From positions 1,302,001 to 1,366,000 of the forward strand of contig NZ_JQMO01000002.1 in NCBI RefSeq assembly GCF_000744785.1: a stretch of DNA of 64,000 bases. The letters are read 5' to 3'. Shown here piece by piece: positions 16,998-30,358 of this stretch. Source of the stretch: Kitasatospora azatica KCTC 9699 (GTDB lineage: Bacteria; Actinomycetota; Actinomycetes; Streptomycetales; Streptomycetaceae). How positions within the stretch are numbered: position 1 is the stretch's first letter; the number at the start of each line of letters is the position of its first letter. A program made the position numbers and the translations under genes. The notes below the pieces were generated by a model. That model worked only from the letters and a program-made list of their open reading frames with translations, was not told where the DNA came from and ran no database searches.

Positions 16998-18793
16998 GGC
17001 GTCGTCGTAGGCGGGGGCGGCCGGCCGGCGGGGGCTTCGGGCTCGGCGGCTGCCGGGCCACGGGCGCGGGGCCGGCGCGGGGCCTCGGCGACGGCGGGCT
17101 CGGGGGTGGGCTGCGGCTCGGCCTCGATGGGCTGGGCCTCGGCGGCCGGAGCCTGGGTGGGCTGGGCCTGGGTGGGCTGGGCCTGGACGACCTGGGCTTC
17201 GGCAGGCTGGGCGGTTGCGGGCTCGGCCGACGGGGCGTCAGCGGTGGGCTCCGGGCTGGGCGCTATCGCGGGGGCTGCCTGCTCCACAGTGGTCTGCTCC
17301 CTGCTGGCCTGCTCAGTGGCGGCCGGTTCGACGACGGCCGGCTCCACGACGGGCAGGCCGAGCGGGGCGGGCGCGGCCAGGAAGGCGGCGATCCGACGGG
17401 GGTGGCCGGCCTGGGGCGCGGCCGGCGCGCTCTGGGCGGGGATGACGGGCTGCGGCTGGGCCTCGCCGGCGGGCTGCTCGGGCCCGGCCGGGGCCTGCTC
17501 GGCGGCCACCGGCTCGACGGGGGCGGTGGGCGCCACGGCGGGCGCGGCCTCCGCAACCGGCTCAGCGGCAGGCGCTGCGGCGGGCGTGGCCGCCACGGCC
17601 TGCGCGACCGGCTCGGCCGGGGCTGCGGGAGCCGACGGCACGTCAACCGGAGTCTCGGCGACGGGCTGCGGCTCGGTGGGGGCGGCAGCCGGCTGCTCCG
17701 CCGAAGGCGCGGGGGCCGCCGGCGGCTCGGGTGCGACCGGCTCGGGCGCGGTAACCGGCTCGACCGGGCCGGCCTGGGCCGGGAGCACCAGGGTGGCATC
17801 CACCGGCTCCGCGACCAGCGCGACGGCGACCGGGGCCTGGACGGGGGTGGCGACTGCCTCCGGGGCACTCGCCTGGGCCGCGACGGCCACCGCGACCGGC
17901 TCGGGCGCGAGCGCCTCGACCGGAACCGCGACCGCCGCCGGGGCGGCCACCGTGACGGGGGCCGCGGCGGGTGCCGGGATCGGCACCCCGTGCGGCGGCG
18001 TGCTGCCCGGGTCGGAGGGGCCACGGTCGGCCAGCGAGCGGACCGGGACCTGACCGGTCATCAGCGAGGGGTCCGGGATCGGCGGCCCGGCGTGCAGCGG
18101 ACGGCGGGCGGGCGCCGGGGTGGGCGCCTCGGGCGCCGGCACCGGGACCGGCGCGAGCGGGGCGGCAGCAGCCGGCGGCGCCTCGGCCGTCAGGCCCGGC
18201 GGGTCCACCGGCGGCCAGGACGGCTCCACCGGCGTCCCCAGCCCGTCCTGCTCCGCGATCAGCCCGACCGGCTGGGCCGGCTCGACGGCGACGGGCTGCG
18301 CCGACGGAACCGGCTGAGCCGCCTGGACGGACTGGACCGGCTCGGCGATCGGGATCACCGGAGCGACGAGAGCGGGCGCGGGGACCGCGACCGGCGGTAC
18401 CGCGACCGGAACACCGGACGCCGGAACGCCGTGAGCCGGAACGGCAGGCGCGGGAACGACGGGTACGGCGGCCTCGGGCAGTGCGTACGCCGGCGCGGCG
18501 AAGCCGGCCGGCGGCGTGAGCGCCTCGCCGAGCGGCACCACCGGTGCCGCCGAGGCGTCGCTCCAGGAGCCCTGCGGACCGGGCATCAGCAGTACGTCGT
18601 CCTCGTCGTCGAGCTGGTCCGGCCGGTCCGGCTGGTCGATGAAGGTGTAGGCCGGGTGGGGGGCGCCCACCGGTACGGCCTGGCCGACGAGGTCGGTGCC
18701 CCACCCGCCACCTCCCTGCGCCGGATCGGTTCCGGTCTCGGGGAGCAGGTGCTCCGGCAGTCCCTCACTGGGGACCTGACCGCCGTCGGTCAT
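16973..18793 (-). CDS. Disordered N-terminal extension of the BluB-CobT protein (frameshifted)
   Basis: A 606-residue frame starting MTDGGQVPSEGLPEHLLPE at ATG 18793 with an AAGGAG site. It contains an acidic stretch (DDEDDVLLMPGPQGSW) and then about 500 residues of Pro/Ala/Val/Glu low complexity. As I recall, Streptomyces CobT proteins begin almost the same way (MTDGGQVPGEGLPE) and carry a similar disordered tail before BluB. Here the frame runs out of register 25 bp into the BluB frame. Adding one C to either five-C run at 17013-17017 or 17030-17034 (G on the plus strand) joins both parts. Confidence 0.75.
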   Translation of the reverse strand: MTDGGQVPSEGLPEHLLPETGTDPAQGGGGWGTDLVGQAVPVGAPHPAYTFIDQPDRPDQLDDEDDVLLMPGPQGSWSDASAAPVVPLGEALTPPAGFAAPAYALPEAAVPVVPAPAVPAHGVPASGVPVAVPPVAVPAPALVAPVIPIAEPVQSVQAAQPVPSAQPVAVEPAQPVGLIAEQDGLGTPVEPSWPPVDPPGLTAEAPPAAAAPLAPVPVPAPEAPTPAPARRPLHAGPPIPDPSLMTGQVPVRSLADRGPSDPGSTPPHGVPIPAPAAAPVTVAAPAAVAVPVEALAPEPVAVAVAAQASAPEAVATPVQAPVAVALVAEPVDATLVLPAQAGPVEPVTAPEPVAPEPPAAPAPSAEQPAAAPTEPQPVAETPVDVPSAPAAPAEPVAQAVAATPAAAPAAEPVAEAAPAVAPTAPVEPVAAEQAPAGPEQPAGEAQPQPVIPAQSAPAAPQAGHPRRIAAFLAAPAPLGLPVVEPAVVEPAATEQASREQTTVEQAAPAIAPSPEPTADAPSAEPATAQPAEAQVVQAQPTQAQPTQAPAAEAQPIEAEPQPTPEPAVAEAPRRPRARGPAAAEPEAPAGRPPPPTTTPCARPSTR

Positions 18794-19274
18794 CTCAACA
18801 CTCCTTCCAGGCCGCTTCCGCGCCCTTGGCGACCCGGTCGCCGACCGAGGCGCACCGCCCGCTCCGGGTCCAAGCCGCGTGCCGGCCCACCCCACGTCCA
18901 ACCTGTCGGCCGCCGCCCGACCCGCCCGGCGACCGTGGGCCGTCCGGCTGGTCACGGTGGACGGTGTGGCGACCTCCGGACACCCGTACGGGGGCGTCCG
19001 GCCGTCGTGCACCGTCACCTGAACTAACGACAGCCCGGGGCATCCGGCACGACCGGCCCGGGCCCCGGGCCATTCTCCCGGTCGGGCGAGCGTCAGTCGA
19101 ATGCCCCAGCACCGATCCGCGTGTGGGTTGCACCACGTCGGCGCGGCCGCGACCCCACAGGACGGGGCAGCGGTCGGATCGTCAGACTACCGGCCTGGGA
19201 AGTCCGCCCAGGGCCGGGCTGCCCGAATCGTCCTCATTTGTCGATGTGTCAGACCTGCGGAGGACGGGGCTCCG
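18794..19274. other. Intergenic region between cobL and bluB-cobT
   Basis: 481 bases without a convincing gene. I looked for a cobalamin riboswitch on the minus strand and did not find its conserved core. Some GC-rich inverted repeats occur (for example around 19055-19070). Confidence 0.5.
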
Positions 19275-20495
19275 TCAGCTGCCGGCTTCGGCCCAGAGCA
19301 GAACGCTGCTCTCCCCCGGACCGATGGCCAGCCCGGGTTCCACGGTGAGCGGGGCGGACTGCAGCACCGCGCCGCCGACCTGGTAGCCGGCGGCCGCGAC
19401 CACCGCGCGGATCGCCTCGGCCTCGGCCAGCGTACGGGCCTGCGCGACCAGCCGGGACGGCCGGCGGGTCAGCACCGCGGCCACCACCTCGGCGCCGCCG
19501 CGCTCCACCACCACCGCGTCCGGCTCCGGCAGTCCGCCGAGCACCTCGGGCGCACTACCGGCGGCCGTCTCCAGTTCCACGCCGTACCGGCGCGCGTTGA
19601 CCGCGATCCGCGCGCAGGTCGCCGCGTCCGCCTCCACCGCTACCACGGCCGCGCCGAAACGCGCCGTCTCCACCGCGAGTGCGCCGGTGCCCGCCCCCAC
19701 GCACCACACCAGGTCGCCCGGGCCGGGGCCGAGCCGGGCCAGCACCACCGCGCGGGTCTGCGGGGAGAGGGTGCTCTCCTGCTCCCCGTCATAGGCCTCG
19801 TCGGGCAGCGCCCAGGCGCGCTCGGCGGGCGGGTAGCCGACCGGGCGCCCGGCCAGCCAGCCGGACGGCTCGTCCACCGCCGGGTTCTGCGCGGCGCCGC
19901 CGATCACCAGCACCACGCTGGGGTCGCGCCAGTCGTGGTCGGGCACCCGGTCGGAGGTGAGCACGGTGACGTCCTCCTCCTCGGTGCCGAGCGCCTCGCA
20001 GACCACGAAGGTGCGGTGCACCCCACGGAGCATCAGGGCCAGCTCGCTGGGCCCGGCGTCGGGGCTGGTGAGCACCGCGACCTTGGAGTAGGCCCGGCAG
20101 ATGTTGGCAGCCTTGCGCAGTCGGCCGCCGTGCGTGCTGACCACCTGGGCGTCCTCCCAGGGCATGCCGGCCCGGGCGAAGGCGGCGGCGACCGAGGAGA
20201 CCGCCGGCAGCACCTCCAGCTCGAGGCCGTACTCGGGGCGGCGCAGGGTGCGCACCACGCCGAAGAAGCCGGGGTCGCCCTCGGCGACCACCACCACCGC
20301 GCCCCGGTGCTCGGCGATCCGACGGGCCGCCAGTTCGACGCTGCCGAGCGCGATCCGTTCGGCAGCGGCCGGTACCGGCAGCGCGTTGAGTTGGTACGGC
20401 GCCCCCGCCACCAGAGTGGCCGCCGCGAGCGCCGCGGCGGCCGCCTCGGTCAGCGGCGTGCCGTCCCACCCGATGACCGTGATCCGGTCAGCCAT
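19275..20495 (-). CDS. cobL: Precorrin-6Y C5,15-methyltransferase (CbiE-CbiT fusion)
   Basis: A 406-residue enzyme of aerobic cobalamin synthesis that methylates C5 and C15 of precorrin-6B and decarboxylates the acetate side chain. The N-terminal CbiE-like half starts RITVIGWDGTPL and has VVVAEGDPGFFGVVRTL and VSSVAAAFARAGMPW. The C-terminal CbiT-like half has TRAVVLARLGPGPGDLVWCVGAGTGALAVE, a class I SAM-binding loop, and AVEADAATCARI. The length matches CobL (about 400). It is followed, after about 480 bp, by bluB-cobT on the same strand. Confidence 0.93.
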   Translation of the reverse strand: MADRITVIGWDGTPLTEAAAAALAAATLVAGAPYQLNALPVPAAAERIALGSVELAARRIAEHRGAVVVVAEGDPGFFGVVRTLRRPEYGLELEVLPAVSSVAAAFARAGMPWEDAQVVSTHGGRLRKAANICRAYSKVAVLTSPDAGPSELALMLRGVHRTFVVCEALGTEEEDVTVLTSDRVPDHDWRDPSVVLVIGGAAQNPAVDEPSGWLAGRPVGYPPAERAWALPDEAYDGEQESTLSPQTRAVVLARLGPGPGDLVWCVGAGTGALAVETARFGAAVVAVEADAATCARIAVNARRYGVELETAAGSAPEVLGGLPEPDAVVVERGGAEVVAAVLTRRPSRLVAQARTLAEAEAIRAVVAAAGYQVGGAVLQSAPLTVEPGLAIGPGESSVLLWAEAGS

Positions 20496-20637
20496 CGCCG
20501 CTGTTCTCCCTCGGTTCCTGGGAGGTGCTCCGCCCCCGCTGTCTGTTTCCGGCCAACCGCCCAGGAGCAGAGGTTACCCGTTGGACGGCGCTCCGCAGCG
20601 GTAAAGGCGATCTTGACGCGAGGTGGCGGGGCCCGCG

Positions 20638-20679
20638 CGGTCAGTCGTGCAGCACCCCGAACGGTCAGTCGTGCAGCAC
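20638..20679. repeat. 18-bp direct repeat containing the stop codon of the acetyltransferase gene
   Basis: The sequence cggtcagtcgtgcagcac occurs at 20638-20655 and 20662-20679 (period 24 bp). On the minus strand both copies encode VLHD-stop in the same frame. The first copy met is the real gene end; the second is an in-frame duplicate just downstream. Confidence 0.8.
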
Positions 20680-21288
20680 GAAACGGTCCGCCAGCTGGTC
20701 GGCGGCCGGTTCCAGGTCCTCGGGCAGCAGGCTCCACAGGATCAAGTCGCTGCGGCTCTCCTCCCCCGCCGAGCCGACCTCCCCGGTGCGCACTATCCAG
20801 GCGCTGCGCAGCACTCCCTCGCTGATGCAGCCGATCTTCTGGGCCACCTGCTGGGCGGCCGTGTTGCCGGCGGCGGTGCGCAGTTCGAGGCGGTGGAAGC
20901 CGCGGTCCTCGAAGAGCCACTGCGCCACCCCGAGCAGCGACTCGACGGCATAGCCCTCGCCGCGGGCCCAGGGCGCGGTGACATAGGCGGCCTCGGTGCT
21001 GAGCAGCCGCCAGTCGGTGTTGCGCAGTTCGACGATGCCGACCAGCCGTTGGGTGAGGTTCTCGGTGACGGCGAAGGCGATGCCCTGTCCCTGGGCGCGC
21101 GTCTCCGGGACCTCGCTGAGCACCCAGTGCAGGGCGTGCGCCCGCGTGTACGGCTGCGGGACGTCGGTCCAGCTGAGCACCAGCTCGTCGGCCATCATCG
21201 TGACCAGCTCGGACGCGTCGCCCTCCTCCAGAGGGCGCAGCAGCAGCCGTTCGGTGCTGATCGCGGTCTCGGGGAAGCTCGCTGGCAT
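20665..21288 (-). CDS. RimJ/RimL-type GNAT N-acetyltransferase
   Basis: A 207-residue protein with N-terminal TERLLLRPLEEGDA, typical of RimJ/RimL acetyltransferases, then APWARGEGYAVESLLGVAQWLF as the acetyl-CoA loop, and LRTAAGNTAAQQVAQKIGCISEG, the family asparagine segment. Such enzymes acetylate protein N-termini or small amines. ATG 21288 gives the family start. The end codons VLHD-stop are duplicated downstream. Confidence 0.88.
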   Translation of the reverse strand: MPASFPETAISTERLLLRPLEEGDASELVTMMADELVLSWTDVPQPYTRAHALHWVLSEVPETRAQGQGIAFAVTENLTQRLVGIVELRNTDWRLLSTEAAYVTAPWARGEGYAVESLLGVAQWLFEDRGFHRLELRTAAGNTAAQQVAQKIGCISEGVLRSAWIVRTGEVGSAGEESRSDLILWSLLPEDLEPAADQLADRFVLHD

Positions 21289-21484
21289 ACCGTCTCTCCT
21301 CGCCGGGTCGTGGACCCACGGTACGCCCCGTGCGCCGGAGCCGCTGCCGCCGGGTCGACGGAGCGTCAGCTCCCTGGGACGCGCCGGCGTCCCGCCGCGG
21401 TTCGCGACGGGACGCCGGGTTCACCGCGGGTGGATCAGAACGCGGGGATGACCGAGCCCTGGAAGGTGAAGGGCTGCAACGCGG

Positions 21485-21510
21485 ACGGCCCCACCCGAAG
21501 GTGGGGCCGT
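21485..21510. terminator. Hairpin terminator between two acetyltransferase genes
   Basis: A perfect 11-bp stem (acggccccacc / ggtggggccgt) closed by a stable CGAA tetraloop. It lies 15 bp beyond the minus-strand gene ending at 21526. Confidence 0.75.
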
Positions 21511-21525
21511 CTCGATGGGATTGGT

Positions 21526-22026
21526 TCAGACCGCGGTGGCCAGCGGCACCTCGGCCGGCTTCTCCAGGGCGACGAAGCCCAGCCCCTGGCCGCTCGGCCG
21601 GGCCTCGGTCTGCCGGTAGCCCTGGCGGGCGTAGAGGCGCAGGTTGCCGAGGCTGCGGTGGCCGGTGAAGAGCCGGAAGGTGCGCACCGGCTGCTCGGCC
21701 AGCAGGCGCTCCTCGGCGGCGCGCAGCAGCCGGCCGCCGAGGCCGTGGCGCTGCATCCGGGGGTGCACCACCAGACGGCTTATCCGGCCGACGCCGTCCT
21801 CGTCCACCCAGCCGCGCACCGAGCCGACCACCTCGTCGCCCAGGCGGGCCACCAGCACGTGTCGGTCCGCCAGCTCCGTGCGCAGGCTCTCCAGGGTCTG
21901 GGTCAATGGCTCGATCGACCAGTCGCCGTAGAGTTCGGCCTCGCTCTGGAAGCCGAGGTACTGGAGTTTGAGGATCTGTTCGGTGTCCTGCTCGGTCGCC
22001 ACGGAGATGATCACGCTCATGCCCAT
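21526..22026 (-). CDS. GNAT-family N-acetyltransferase
   Basis: A 166-residue single-domain GNAT protein. It has VGSVRGWVDEDGVGRISRLVVHPRMQRHGLGGRLLRAAEERL, covering beta4 and the acetyl-CoA pyrophosphate loop, and NLRLYARQGYR at the end. ATG 22026 is placed 9 nt after a GGAGG site; the next Met at 22020 is an alternative. The substrate is unknown. The 22027-22230 gap to argH shows nothing recognisable. Confidence 0.85.
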   Translation of the reverse strand: MGMSVIISVATEQDTEQILKLQYLGFQSEAELYGDWSIEPLTQTLESLRTELADRHVLVARLGDEVVGSVRGWVDEDGVGRISRLVVHPRMQRHGLGGRLLRAAEERLLAEQPVRTFRLFTGHRSLGNLRLYARQGYRQTEARPSGQGLGFVALEKPAEVPLATAV

Positions 22027-22230
22027 GTGCAGGGGCCTCCCATCGTCAATGCCCGACGCGCGGAGTGAGGGTTCGCGCCGGGTGGCCTGCCGGGGGTCGT
22101 CCCGGCCGGGGATCGGCCCTGACCGGGAGTAGCGCACGACCGTACCAGCCGAAACGCCGGATACGTTCGCCAGCGCTCTACCCAGGCTTCAGCTGTTCTC
22201 AACCTGCGGGAGGCCGTCAGGTGGCGTAAA

Positions 22231-24936
<2,706 letters not shown>

Positions 24937-24940
<4 letters not shown>

Positions 24941-25140
24941 CGGGCCACCTCCGCCAGGCTGATGGCGCCGCCCGGGCAGAGCGCGGCGGCGGTGCGCAGT
25001 TGCGGGGCGAGCGAGGCGTCGGGGCGGTCCTGGAGCAGGACGACCAGGCCGTCCTCCTCGCTCTGGTCGAAGACGGTGGGAGCGGTCAGCACACACTGGC
25101 CGGAGCTGCAGCAACGATCCTGATCGACAGTCACGTGCAC
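24937..25140 (-). CDS. 3Fe-4S ferredoxin, P450 redox partner
   Basis: A 67-residue ferredoxin with CCSSGQC near the N-terminus and ALCPGGAI near the C-terminus, the cluster ligands of small actinomycete 3Fe-4S/4Fe-4S ferredoxins. GTG 25140 has an AGGAGG site at the right spacing. It overlaps the P450 start by 4 nt (ATGA), so the two are translationally coupled and almost certainly work as an electron donor and acceptor pair. Confidence 0.92.
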
Positions 25141-25307
25141 GGCGGTAACCTCCTGGGCGCGCAGGCGGGCCGGTGGCCCCGAGCCTGTTGCCCGGGGCAA
25201 CCAACATTCCGGAAGGCCAACCTAACCCGGGGTTGTGATGCACACGATGTGTCGACCGGCGGTCACGCCAGAATGGCCGGATCCGCACCCTGGTCCGCGG
25301 CGGGGCG

Positions 25308-25859
25308 CTACCGCTCGGTGCGGGACTGGGCCAGCTGCATCAGGTGGTCCGCCAGCGCCTGCCCGCCCGCCGGGTCACGGCTGATCAGCAGCACCGTGTC
25401 GTCGCCCGCGATGGTCCCGATGATCTCGTACACCTCGGCGGTGTCGATCGCCGAGGCCAGGAACTGCGCGGCGCCGGGCGGGGTGCGCAGCACCACCAGG
25501 TTGCCGGAGGCGGTGGCCGAAACCATGAGTTCACCCGCGAGTCGGGCCATCCGGCCCTCGCTGGCCGACTCCCCCATCGGCGCCCGCGGCGTGCGGTCGC
25601 CGCCCTCGGCCGGGACGGCGTAGATCAGTGCGCCGTCCCGATTGCGGATCTTGACCGCCCCCAGCTCGTCCAGGTCGCGGGAGAGCGTGGCCTGGGTGAC
25701 CACCAGTCCGTCGTCCGCCAGCAGCTTGGCCAACTGGCTCTGCGAGCGGACGGGTTGACGGGTCAACAGGTCCACGATCCGTCGGTGCCGAGCGGTGCGG
25801 GTCTGCGGGACCTGCGGGGTCGGACCGCCGGCGGGCTGGTCGGGTGGGGGAACGGTCAT
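25308..25859 (-). CDS. argR: Arginine repressor
   Basis: A 183-residue ArgR. The winged-helix DNA-binding N-terminus (about residues 22-90) has [22 protein letters not shown] and [17 protein letters not shown]. The C-terminal oligomerisation and arginine-binding domain has [16 protein letters not shown]. With arginine it binds ARG boxes; similar sequences precede argC, argG and argH in this window. It is last in the argC-J-B-D-R order, 18 bp after argD. Confidence 0.95.
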   Translation of the reverse strand: MTVPPPDQPAGGPTPQVPQTRTARHRRIVDLLTRQPVRSQSQLAKLLADDGLVVTQATLSRDLDELGAVKIRNRDGALIYAVPAEGGDRTPRAPMGESASEGRMARLAGELMVSATASGNLVVLRTPPGAAQFLASAIDTAEVYEIIGTIAGDDTVLLISRDPAGGQALADHLMQLAQSRTER

Positions 25860-25877
25860 GATGATGATTCTTCCGGA

Positions 25878-27113
25878 CTAGCCGCGAGGCTGCGCGGCCG
25901 GGGCGTCCTGCCGGCCGCCGGACTGCCCGGCCTCGGCCCGGACCTCGCTGAGGATGCCGGGGAGGGCGGCCAGGAAGGCGTCCGCCTGCTGCTCGGTCAG
26001 CACCAGCGGCGGGACCAGTCGCACCGCGTCCGGCACCGCCGCGTTCACCAGGAAGCCGGCCCGCTGGGCAGCCGCCTGCACCTGGGCGGCGAGCGGCTCG
26101 GTGAGCACGATGCCCAGCAGCAGGCCGGCGCCGCGCACGTGCGAGACCAGCGGGTCGCCGATCGCCTCGATGCCGTGCGCCAACCGGTCGCCGAGCTTGC
26201 GGACGTGGGAGAGCAGGTCCTCGGACTCGATGGTGTCCAGCACCGCCAGGGCCGCGGCCGCGACCACCGGGTTGCCGCCGAAGGTGGTGCCGTGGTGGCC
26301 CGGCTGGAGCAGCTCGGCGGCCGCGCCGTAGGCGATCACCGCGCCGATCGGCAGGCCGCCGCCGAGGCCCTTGGCCAGCGTGATCACGTCCGGCTCGACG
26401 CCCGGTTCGGCCTGGTGGGCGAACCAGTGGCCGGTGCGGCCGATGCCGGTCTGGATCTCGTCCAGGACCAGCAGGGTGCCGGTGGCCCGGGTGATCTCGC
26501 GGGCCGCCCGCAGGTATCCGGCGGGCAGCGGGATCGCGCCGTTCTCGCCCTGGATCGGCTCCAGCACCACCGCCGCGGTCTCGGTGGTCACCGCCGCGCG
26601 CAACGCCTCGATGTCTCCGAACGGCACATGGGTGACCTCGCCGGGCAGCGGCAGGAACGGGTCCCGCTTGCCGGGCTGGCCGGTCAGCGCGAGGGAGCCC
26701 ATGGTCCGGCCGTGGAAGGCGCCGTCCAGCGCGACCAGGTGGGTGCGGCCGGTGAGCCGACTGATCTTGAACGCGGCCTCGTTGGCCTCGGCGCCGGAGT
26801 TGCAGAAGAAGACCCGGCCCGGACGGGAGTCCAGGCTGAGCAAGCGCTCGGCCAGCCGGATGGTCGGCTCGGCGGTGAACAGGTTGGAGACGTGGCCGAG
26901 CTTGCCGATCTGCTCGGTGACCGCCGCGACGACGGCCGGGTGCGCGGTGCCCAGCGCGTTCACCGCGATGCCGCCGACCAGGTCGAGGTACTCGGTGCCG
27001 TCGGCGTCGCGCAGCACGGCGCCCGAGCCCTCGGTGAGCGGCAGCCGGGGCGTGCCGTAGTTGTTGGTGAACGCCTGCTGGTAGCGCTCGGTCAGCTCGG
27101 TGTTGCGGGTCAT
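25878..27113 (-). CDS. argD: Acetylornithine aminotransferase
   Basis: A class III PLP aminotransferase of 411 residues that converts N-acetylglutamate semialdehyde to N-acetylornithine. Features are [45 protein letters not shown] with the PLP aspartate, and [15 protein letters not shown] with the Schiff-base lysine. ATG 27113 overlaps the argB stop by 4 nt (ATGA). Confidence 0.95.
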   Translation of the reverse strand: MTRNTELTERYQQAFTNNYGTPRLPLTEGSGAVLRDADGTEYLDLVGGIAVNALGTAHPAVVAAVTEQIGKLGHVSNLFTAEPTIRLAERLLSLDSRPGRVFFCNSGAEANEAAFKISRLTGRTHLVALDGAFHGRTMGSLALTGQPGKRDPFLPLPGEVTHVPFGDIEALRAAVTTETAAVVLEPIQGENGAIPLPAGYLRAAREITRATGTLLVLDEIQTGIGRTGHWFAHQAEPGVEPDVITLAKGLGGGLPIGAVIAYGAAAELLQPGHHGTTFGGNPVVAAAALAVLDTIESEDLLSHVRKLGDRLAHGIEAIGDPLVSHVRGAGLLLGIVLTEPLAAQVQAAAQRAGFLVNAAVPDAVRLVPPLVLTEQQADAFLAALPGILSEVRAEAGQSGGRQDAPAAQPRG

Positions 27114-28042
27114 GCCAGTCCCCCCAGTACGGTCGGCTCGTCGTCCGCGACGACCATGGTGCCGATCCCCTCGTCGGTGAAGATCTCCAGCAGCAGGCTG
27201 TGCTGCACCCGCCCGTCGAGCACCCGGGCGGTGCCGACGCCGGAGCGGACGGCGCGCAGGCAGCCCTCCATCTTCGGCAGCATCCCGCTGGCCAGGCCGG
27301 GCAGTATGGCCTCCAGCTCGCTCGCGCTCAGCTGGCTGATCACGTCGTCGGAGTTGGGCCAGTCCTTGTACAGGCCCTCGACGTCGGTCAGCACCACCAG
27401 CATCTCGGCGCCCAGCGCCGAGGCCAGCGCGGAGGCGGCGGTGTCGGCGTTGATGTTGTAGACGTGGCCGTCGGTGCCGCGGGCGATGCTGGAGATCACC
27501 GGGATCCGGCCGTCCGCGATCAGCGCCTTCACCGCGCCGGCCTCGATGTTGACGATGTCGCCGACCAGGCCGATGTCCACCTGCTCGCCGTCCACCACGG
27601 CGTACCGCTTGACCGCGGTCATGGTGTGCGCGTCCTCGCCGGTCATGCCGACCGCGAACGGGCCGTGCTCGTTGAGCAGCCCGACCAGTTCGCGCTGGAC
27701 CTGGCCGGCCAGCACCATCCGGACCACGTCCATGGTCTCGGGGGTGGTGACCCGCAGGCCGTTGGTGAACGAGGACTCCAGGCCCAGCTTGGCCAGCTGG
27801 GCACTGATCTGCGGGCCGCCGCCGTGCACCACGACCGGGTGCAGCCCGGCGTAGCGCAGGAAGACCACGTCCTGGGCGAAGGCCGCCTTCAGCGACTCGT
27901 CGACCATGGCGTTGCCGCCGAACTTGATCACCACGGTCTTGCCGTGGAACCGCTCCAGCCAGGGCAGCGCCTCGATCAGGGTCAGCGCCTTGGGCAGCGC
28001 GGTGTTGTTGCGGGCCTGTTCGCCCTTGGGTGCGATCTGCAT
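27110..28042 (-). CDS. argB: Acetylglutamate kinase
   Basis: A 310-residue amino-acid kinase that phosphorylates N-acetylglutamate. It has [12 protein letters not shown] (ATP site), [14 protein letters not shown], and [18 protein letters not shown] at the nucleotide site. ATG 28042 (MQIAPKGEQ) is preferred over the longer frame. It overlaps argD by 4 nt and follows argJ closely. Confidence 0.95.
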   Translation of the reverse strand: MQIAPKGEQARNNTALPKALTLIEALPWLERFHGKTVVIKFGGNAMVDESLKAAFAQDVVFLRYAGLHPVVVHGGGPQISAQLAKLGLESSFTNGLRVTTPETMDVVRMVLAGQVQRELVGLLNEHGPFAVGMTGEDAHTMTAVKRYAVVDGEQVDIGLVGDIVNIEAGAVKALIADGRIPVISSIARGTDGHVYNINADTAASALASALGAEMLVVLTDVEGLYKDWPNSDDVISQLSASELEAILPGLASGMLPKMEGCLRAVRSGVGTARVLDGRVQHSLLLEIFTDEGIGTMVVADDEPTVLGGLA

Positions 28043-28061
28043 GCTCGGGTCCCCCGGGGGC

Positions 28062-30358
<2,297 letters not shown>

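Noticed and set aside
15228..18053. A 941-codon plus-strand open frame across bluB-cobT
   Set aside because: It is a shadow frame in GC-rich DNA opposite the well-supported BluB-CobT frames; composition is low-complexity Gly/Ala/Arg with no domain.
18794..19274. Possible cobalamin riboswitch upstream of bluB-cobT
   Set aside because: I looked for the conserved B12-box core on the minus strand and did not find it; only GC-rich inverted repeats.
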